From VAZQ01 sp036557705 (GTDB taxonomy: Bacteria; Pseudomonadota; Alphaproteobacteria; Rhizobiales; Xanthobacteraceae), in contig DATBHB010000096.1 in the NCBI GenBank assembly GCA_036557705.1, positions 1 to 64,000 on the forward strand: a DNA stretch of 64,000 bases, in the 5' to 3' direction. Below the pieces are notes generated by a model that worked only from the letters and a program-made list of their open reading frames with translations, ran no database searches and was not told the origin of the DNA. The translations under genes were made by a program, and so were the position numbers. This document shows, piece by piece, positions 59,009 to 64,000 of this stretch (position 1 is the stretch's first letter; each line of letters starts with the position of its first letter).

Positions 59009-59863
59009 ATGACGCAGCACCCCAGCGCGCTCCGTCGCGTGTTGTCGCGGATCTATGGGCGCGCGCGTCGCGCCTACGCCGGCTTCATCACGCGGGAGTT
59101 CCACAAGCTGCCGCCGCAGCCCGGCTCGGGCATGTACGGGGAGCCGTTCCGATTCTGCGCCGACGGCCTTGCCACCATTCACAATTGCGACTTTCTGCAC
59201 GACCCCCGTTTCGCCGCGGCATATCGCACCGGAGAATCGACGGGCTCGTGGAAAGGCTGGCCGTTACAGTGGAGGGCTCACGTTCTTTGTTGCGCGGCCG
59301 AACACGCCGCGCGGCTCCCTGGCGATTTCGTCGAATGCGGCGTCAATCGCGGCGGCAATGCGCGGATGGTCATCGAATACCTGCGGCCCAGCTCATCCTT
59401 CGAGACGCATCGCACAGTCGACACAGGCCGAGAGGCGTTTGCGTCCCGCAAATTCTATCTGCTGGACACGTTCGCGGGCTTCGCCGAACAGTACCTTTCG
59501 GAGGCCGAGAAGCGCGGCGTCGCGAACTATTATCGCTATTCCGATTGCCTGGCGGACGTGCGGCAAACATTCGCGCCGTTCCCCTTCGTCGAGATCGTGC
59601 CTGGGCCGGTGCCCGACACGCTCGCGAAGGTGGCGGCGGAACGGATTGCGTTCCTGAGCATCGACATGAACTGCGTGGCGCCGGAGATCGCCGCGGCCGA
59701 GTTCTTCTGGCCGAAGCTCGTACCTGGTGCATTGATCGTTTTGGACGATTATGGGCAGAGCCGCCACTACGATCAGAAGATCGCCTTCGACCGGTTTGCA
59801 CAAGCGAAAGGCGTTCCCGTGTTCTCGCTTCCGACCAGCCAAGGGTTGATTATCAAGCCGTAG
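59009..59863 (+). CDS. TylF/MycF-type methyltransferase, copy 2
   Basis: A 284-residue close paralogue of the gene at 56636, collinear and more than 90% alike by eye apart from a 13-residue gap at the REP element (THRTVDTGREAF). All SAM-binding and acidic metal motifs are kept (DFVECGVNRGGNARM, SIDMNCVAPE, LDDYGQSRHYDQ). The shorter form is probably closer to the family norm. The two copies may modify the same or related sugars. Confidence 0.88.
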   Translation: MTQHPSALRRVLSRIYGRARRAYAGFITREFHKLPPQPGSGMYGEPFRFCADGLATIHNCDFLHDPRFAAAYRTGESTGSWKGWPLQWRAHVLCCAAEHAARLPGDFVECGVNRGGNARMVIEYLRPSSSFETHRTVDTGREAFASRKFYLLDTFAGFAEQYLSEAEKRGVANYYRYSDCLADVRQTFAPFPFVEIVPGPVPDTLAKVAAERIAFLSIDMNCVAPEIAAAEFFWPKLVPGALIVLDDYGQSRHYDQKIAFDRFAQAKGVPVFSLPTSQGLIIKP

Positions 59864-59907
59864 AGGGTCTGATACTGACCGATTCCGTTGCTGAGCCCAG
59901 TTCGGGG

Positions 59908-60514
59908 TTAGTCTCGGCATTTTTCAACCAGTCCGTCAGGCGCAAGCGGCGGACTTGTTGAAGCTCCGCTGCGGCGGATCATGGCCAAGTAGTACTGAAG
60001 CGACATCCCACCGGCCTGGTACGCGGCCACTGCCTCCGCCGGGGTATCGTATACGCCGAGCGGACATTCCTTTCCGCATATGCGGATCCTGGCATACCAC
60101 CTGGAGCCGCGTTGACGAACGCCTCGGATGCCGGGCCTGCTGCGCCACGCCCGATTCAACGCATTTTCCTGCGGCGAGCTTTCCCGCAGGTTGGCGATGC
60201 GATTGTCCGCCGGGTTGCGGTTGATGTGATCGATCTGCCCTGCCGGGTGGCGGCCGTAGACATAGAGCCAAGCGAGCCGATGCGCGCCGTAGTGGACCCC
60301 GGCGATGCAAATGCGGCGATATCCATTTTTGCCGCTGCCCGCCTCCATTCCCGCGGTCATGACTCCGCGCTTGTGCCGCCAATAAAACCGGCCGGTTTCC
60401 CGGCTGGTAACGGAGGAGCTCGCGCAGCTGCTCTGCGGTGAGGTCGGCCCTTTGGCGCCTGCGCAATACGGGCGCTACGGGCTCGGCGGCGATGGTGTCG
60501 CGATGGCCGGTCAT
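59908..60514 (-). pseudogene. HNH endonuclease with AP2-like domain, frameshifted
   Basis: From the ATG ending at 60514 the frame encodes MTGHRDTIAA..., then ADLTAEQLRELLRYQP; after an extra base in the run CCC at 60399-60401 the natural continuation ETGRFYWRHKRG is in another frame. That frame runs as MTAGMEAGSGKNGYRR, the HNH motif (HRLAWLYVYGRHPAGQIDHINRN, NRIANLRESSPQEN) and an AP2-like domain (GVRQRGSRWYARIRICGKEC). Such HNH-AP2 proteins are phage or homing-type endonucleases. The 150-residue rest could still be made from an internal ATG (60360). Confidence 0.72.
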
Positions 60515-60981
60515 TGCTCTTTCCTGTGTGTCGCAGTGTCGTCCCGCGCGCAGCGCAGCGCGGCCGATACCGTCACTATTGAGTGGAAGACTGATAAGAA
60601 CCGCGCTGCGCTGCAGACGTGGGAGCGCGCTCGCTGAGAGGCGCGCGCCGTCATCCTCGAGAATGTTCCCCAGGAACGATGTTCGCAGGGATCTTCCGCA
60701 GGAACGTATTTTTTTTAAATGTTCCTGAAGAGGTTCCGACGTTTGGCCCGCAAAAAGCGTTCACCCGGCGCGCGGACTGCGCGCCGGACGCGTTTTTCCG
60801 CGGGAAAAACGAAAACGCCCGGCGGCCAAGGCTGGCTCCGGGCGCAGTTCGACGTAACCATTTGCAAACTAACCGACGCGGTGCGCCAGGTCAAGAATTA
60901 GTTGTGTCAGGAACATCTTGTTCCTGACAATGTTCCTGAGAACATTTTCTCCCGACACTGGCGCCCGAATTTGGAGTTGGC
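60515..60981. other. Region rich in GTTCC/GGAAC palindromes
   Basis: This 467-bp stretch has no convincing gene. It contains many GTTCC or GGAAC half-sites between 60660 and 60950, including GTTCCCCAGGAAC and the perfect inverted repeat at 60906-60928. It directly precedes the Wzt-like gene and may hold its promoter and operator. Confidence 0.4.
60906..60928. promoter_or_regulatory. Perfect 10-bp inverted repeat upstream of the Wzt-like gene
   Basis: GTCAGGAACA and TGTTCCTGAC are exact complements separated by TCT. A further related site, TGTTCCTGAGAACA, follows within 15 bp. The pair could be an operator or a small hairpin, 54 bp before the GTG start at 60982. There is no T-run for termination. 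Confidence 0.45.
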
Positions 60982-62277
60982 GTGTTGACCGAAACTGCAA
61001 TTCAAATCGATAATCTCTCCAAGCGTTACCTCGTCGGCCATCGCGCCGGCGGACGCGAGCGCTACACGACGCTGCGCGATGGGATCGCGCGCGAGGCCAG
61101 CAACTTCACGCGCAAGGCGCGCGATGCTTTCCGCGGCCGGCAGATCGTGCAGGGCGATGAGATCGAGGAATTCTGGGCGCTCAAGGACGTGAGCTTCGAG
61201 GTCGGGCTCGGCGAGGCCGTCGGAATCATCGGGCGAAACGGCGCCGGCAAGAGCACGCTCCTTAAGATTCTCAGCCGCATCACCGAGCCGACCGTTGGGC
61301 GCGTTGGGCTGCGCGGGCGCGTGGCGAGCCTGCTCGAGGTCGGTACCGGCTTTCATCCCGAATTGACTGGCCGCGAGAACATCTTTCTCAACGGCGCGAT
61401 CCTCGGCATGACGCGGCGCGAAATTCGCAACAAGTTTGACGAGATCGTGGCCTTCGCCGGCGTTGAGAAATTCCTCGACACGCCGGTGAAGCATTACAGC
61501 AGCGGCATGTATGTGCGTCTCGCCTTTGCGGTGGCGGCGCATCTCGATCCCGAGATTCTGGTCGTCGACGAGGTGCTCGCTGTCGGCGACGCGGAATTCC
61601 AGGCCAGGTGTCTCGGGAAAATGCGCGACGTCGCCAGCCGCCAGGGGCGGACGGTACTCTTTGTGAGTCACAATATGGGCGCGGTCGCCCAGCTGACGAG
61701 CCGCTCGGTGGTTCTCTCCCAGGGCCGCATCGATTTCATCGGTCCGTCCCCGGAAGCAATCGCTCACTATCTCCACGGACAGGGGAAACGGGAAGCGGTC
61801 GAATACGACGTGCGCAGCGCCAAACGACAATGGGAAGGCACCGGCGAGGCGCGGATAATGTCCCTGCGGTTCGACCGTCCCGCCGCCGTCTTCGCGTTCG
61901 GAAAACCGCTTGAGTTCCTAATTCGTGTGCGGACGGAACAGCCGATCGGGCGAATTCGCATCAGCATGACCGTATTCGCGGCGGATGGCGCCGTCATCGG
62001 ATCGGCCTTTGGACCCGAACTCGACGGCATGGCTGCCGGAGAGGAAAGGGAATTCGCGGCGAGGTTGCCCTTGGGCGGGCTGGTTGCGGGCAGCTACTTC
62101 TGCGCCGTCGCAATCGGACGAGGGACCGAGCACAGCTCGCCGGTCGAGTACGACGTCGTCAACGATACTCTGTTTTTCGAAGTAACGCCCAAGCAGACGG
62201 AAATGGGCGCCACCGTCAAATGGGACCCCGGTTGGGGCCGCCTGTCGTTTCCGGATTTTTCCGTCGTGGCGGTTTAG
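60982..62277 (+). CDS. wzt: Wzt-like ABC transporter ATPase with carbohydrate-binding domain
   Basis: A 431-residue protein. The ATPase domain (to about 255) has Walker A GIIGRNGAGKSTLLK, the Q-loop region GRVASLLEVGTGFHPELTGREN (the Wzt signature), ABC signature HYSSGMYVRLAFAVAAH, Walker B EILVVDEVLAVGD and the switch His VSHNMG. A C-terminal beta-sandwich (about 270-425) fits Wzt_C, which recognises the polysaccharide's capped end. It exports lipid-linked glycan with a Wzm permease; none is seen in the window. GTG start preceded by GGAG. Confidence 0.93.
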   Translation: MLTETAIQIDNLSKRYLVGHRAGGRERYTTLRDGIAREASNFTRKARDAFRGRQIVQGDEIEEFWALKDVSFEVGLGEAVGIIGRNGAGKSTLLKILSRITEPTVGRVGLRGRVASLLEVGTGFHPELTGRENIFLNGAILGMTRREIRNKFDEIVAFAGVEKFLDTPVKHYSSGMYVRLAFAVAAHLDPEILVVDEVLAVGDAEFQARCLGKMRDVASRQGRTVLFVSHNMGAVAQLTSRSVVLSQGRIDFIGPSPEAIAHYLHGQGKREAVEYDVRSAKRQWEGTGEARIMSLRFDRPAAVFAFGKPLEFLIRVRTEQPIGRIRISMTVFAADGAVIGSAFGPELDGMAAGEEREFAARLPLGGLVAGSYFCAVAIGRGTEHSSPVEYDVVNDTLFFEVTPKQTEMGATVKWDPGWGRLSFPDFSVVAV

Positions 62278-62281
62278 CTTC

Positions 62282-62413
62282 GTAGGGTGGGCAAAGGCGC
62301 ACGCGCTTCAGCGCGTGCGCCGTGCCCACGCGGACCTCCGGCGCGTGGGCACGGCGCTTTCTTCTACGTGTGGCGCGGCTCGTGCGTGTGAATCGCGCCT
62401 TTGCCCACCCTAC
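62282..62413. repeat. 132-bp interspersed repeat, copy 2 (inverted)
   Basis: Reverse-complement version of 32790-32921, same length and same inverted ends (GTAGGGTGGGCAAAGGCGC and complement). It lies 5 bp after the Wzt-like gene stop and 11 bp before the convergent gene's stop, where it could fold as a bidirectional terminator-like hairpin. Confidence 0.9.
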
Positions 62414-62423
62414 GGATCTCTTC

Positions 62424-64000
62424 CTACGACCGCGCGCGGCGGAGGGCCGCGAGTGCGCCGCCGAGCCGGCCGCCCAGTCGCATCAGCCTTCGCGGCCAGG
62501 GCTTGCTGACGCAGAGCGAGGCTTCGGGCCAAGGGGCGGCCGGCAGCGGCAGGTTCAAGCCGCGGCGCAGGCGGCCGGGCAGCAGAGCCTTGAGGCCATC
62601 CGACAAGACATAGGGGCGGATCATCAGGTCCGCCCCTATGTTATTCGGGTCGTCGGAAATTTCGACCCGATCGAGAATCTGCAAGCCCGCTGTGCCTGGG
62701 TGTGCAAACCAGGATCCGATCAAGGCGTCGAGCAGACTCCGCGCGCTGCGCTCGTCGCTGAAGATTTTCGGCTGCAAACAATCGGCACAGAATGCTTCCA
62801 CGGCGCGCGCAATTTCATCGACGATTTCGCCGTGGCGTTGCGGCACGGTTTCGCTTACGGGCTCTGCCTCGCCGCCGGCGAAGCGGTATTCGCGGATCGT
62901 TCCGTGGGTCGCGAGGCCAAGCACGTGTTCGAGGAGGGTCACCCGGCGAAAAATCTCATGTGATGGCATAACGGCACGCCGATCGGGCGGATCGCCATAG
63001 AACAGCGCAGTCGCGGGACCGGCAACCGAGGGACTGTTGCGAGTGGGTTGAAGGCCGAGATAGTAGCCCCGCAGAGGGCGGGGCGCCCCTGACAGTTTCT
63101 GCAGCGCGGTTTGCACCGTCAGATACCAGCCCATATCGGCTAAGCCGATCGGCAGGTCGTCGGCCAGGCCTTCGGCCTTGAAGTAAGCCAGCGCGGCCTC
63201 GCGGCGATCCGCTATCCGTCTCGTTAGCAGGGCGTTGAGAGCAGGCTTTTGCAGCACCGCCCAGAACGCCTTCCAATCGTCATCGCCGGTCAATTGCTTC
63301 GAAGAGCCTTCCTCCTTGGCGAGCGCTGAGAAGTCCCGTTCGCCTTCGTGCCACTCAAGTCCGAGTTTCCGAATCAGGCGATCGAGTTGCGGCACTTCCC
63401 AGGACCGGAGCAGCCAGGGAATCCCCGCCAGGCTGATCTCCTCGACGGCGGGAAGCAATACCGCCTGGCGCGAAATCTTCAGATAGCGGCAATCGATGTT
63501 TCCGAACCGCGGTGCGAGCACGCGCGCCGCCCGCCAAACCAGGTGGCCGTCACGCGCCGCAAAGTAGAGCCGCCGGACCCCGTCGCGGCGGGCAGCGGCG
63601 AGCACCCAGGCCGCCCACACCGTCAGGGCAGGGCCGAGAAACGTCGCAACCAGGTCGCGCACGCCGGGAGTAAATTCGCGGGACGCATTGAGACGAAATA
63701 TCCGCATCGTGCCGGCAAGCCGCGATGCCGCCTCTTTCGACGCGGTGTCACAATCGACGACGGCCCGTTCCCACCGGTTCAAATGCGCTTCGTCGAGCAG
63801 CGTCGCGGCTATGCCAAGCCGCCTGGGCACGGCCACATCGCTCACCGGATTATCGCCGTAATGAAGTAGCTCGCGAGCGGCGATGTTTTCCGACTTGAGC
63901 ATCGCGCCGTAGAGCGCGCCCGTTCGCTTGGTGAGGCCAAGCGCGCTCGAAACGTAGAGGCCGTCTCCGGCGGCGGCGAGCCCGTGCCGGGTGAGCTCGG
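62424..64000 (-). CDS. HAD-superfamily-type protein of glycan loci, 5' end beyond the window
   Basis: The frame is open from the stop near 62424 to the window edge, so the N-terminus is missing; the first internal ATG is at 63902. The edge-proximal part (LYVSSALGLTKRTGALYGAM, ELLHYGDNPVSDVAVPRRLG) is the end of a HAD hydrolase domain with the K and GDN-x-x-SD motifs. A long second domain follows (RLYFAARDGHLVWRAARVL, IGLADMGWYLTVQTALQKL). The layout resembles the large COG5610-type HAD proteins found in polysaccharide loci. It is convergent with the Wzt-like gene. Confidence 0.75.
   Translation of the reverse strand, partial: ELTRHGLAAAGDGLYVSSALGLTKRTGALYGAMLKSENIAARELLHYGDNPVSDVAVPRRLGIAATLLDEAHLNRWERAVVDCDTASKEAASRLAGTMRIFRLNASREFTPGVRDLVATFLGPALTVWAAWVLAAARRDGVRRLYFAARDGHLVWRAARVLAPRFGNIDCRYLKISRQAVLLPAVEEISLAGIPWLLRSWEVPQLDRLIRKLGLEWHEGERDFSALAKEEGSSKQLTGDDDWKAFWAVLQKPALNALLTRRIADRREAALAYFKAEGLADDLPIGLADMGWYLTVQTALQKLSGAPRPLRGYYLGLQPTRNSPSVAGPATALFYGDPPDRRAVMPSHEIFRRVTLLEHVLGLATHGTIREYRFAGGEAEPVSETVPQRHGEIVDEIARAVEAFCADCLQPKIFSDERSARSLLDALIGSWFAHPGTAGLQILDRVEISDDPNNIGADLMIRPYVLSDGLKALLPGRLRRGLNLPLPAAPWPEASLCVSKPWPRRLMRLGGRLGGALAALRRARS

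Noticed and set aside
1..64000. tRNA, rRNA, riboswitch or CRISPR elements
   Set aside because: Reading both strands, I found no T-loop/anticodon pattern, rRNA segment or regularly spaced repeat; a covariance-model scan would be needed to exclude small RNAs.

Overview
The window looks like a chromosomal piece of a high-GC alphaproteobacterium of the order Hyphomicrobiales, most likely Bradyrhizobiaceae or Xanthobacteraceae. I infer this from codon use, from small conserved proteins I recognise from that group, from short palindromic repeats of a kind I associate with it, and from the alphaproteobacterial style of polysaccharide genes. No database was searched. I see no rRNA, tRNA, CRISPR array or complete insertion sequence.

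1-6.5 kb holds ordinary and envelope genes: a tandem ABM-domain protein, a lipoprotein, a mini haem-copper-oxidase-like membrane protein, a MarC protein, several small exported aromatic-rich proteins, a ketopantoate-reductase-family enzyme and a Spy/LTXXQ protein. 6.7-16.2 kb is a compact, probably secreted-glycan locus. Two Tat-signalled carbohydrate-active proteins (DUF4434 and DUF2334 types) face a plus-strand operon of UDP-GlcNAc 2-epimerase, HlyD-like membrane-fusion protein and a membrane GT2 resembling NfrB. A LuxR-type regulator and a secreted clan-A-like glycoside hydrolase follow. This gene set recalls the E. coli NGR glycan pathway (WecB, NfrB, YbcH), but no NfrA-like protein or c-di-GMP domain is present, so it may be an undescribed variant.

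16.8-26.7 kb contains a short LuxR-type protein, an ornithine-cyclodeaminase-family enzyme, and a signalling block (KaiC-like double ATPase, hybrid histidine kinase, response regulator, Rrf2-like regulator). An M20-peptidase-family protein closes it. A 74-bp internal piece of the peptidase gene is repeated at the end of the cyclodeaminase gene, so the signalling block sits between direct repeats.

26.9-54.7 kb is a large exopolysaccharide locus: OPX lipoprotein, outer-membrane barrel, accessory exported proteins, a Wzy_C-type ligase/polymerase and a Wzc-like tyrosine autokinase. Then come an asparagine synthetase fused to a GT9 glycosyltransferase, nine further glycosyltransferases, a CDP-paratose-2-epimerase-like enzyme, an FkbM methyltransferase and a second polymerase candidate. 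A VapBC-type toxin-antitoxin pair lies inside it. No Wzx flippase and no initiating phosphoglycosyltransferase are visible in the window.

54.9-60.9 kb is an accessory zone: an overlapping four-gene mini-operon with a 39-codon gene, HigBA and VapBC modules, a HicB-like protein, two near-identical TylF-type methyltransferases and a frameshifted HNH/AP2 endonuclease. 61-64 kb returns to glycan export with a Wzt-like ATPase and the 3' part of a HAD-type protein that runs off the window. Two 132-bp copies of one repeat, in opposite orientation, bracket 32.8-62.4 kb.
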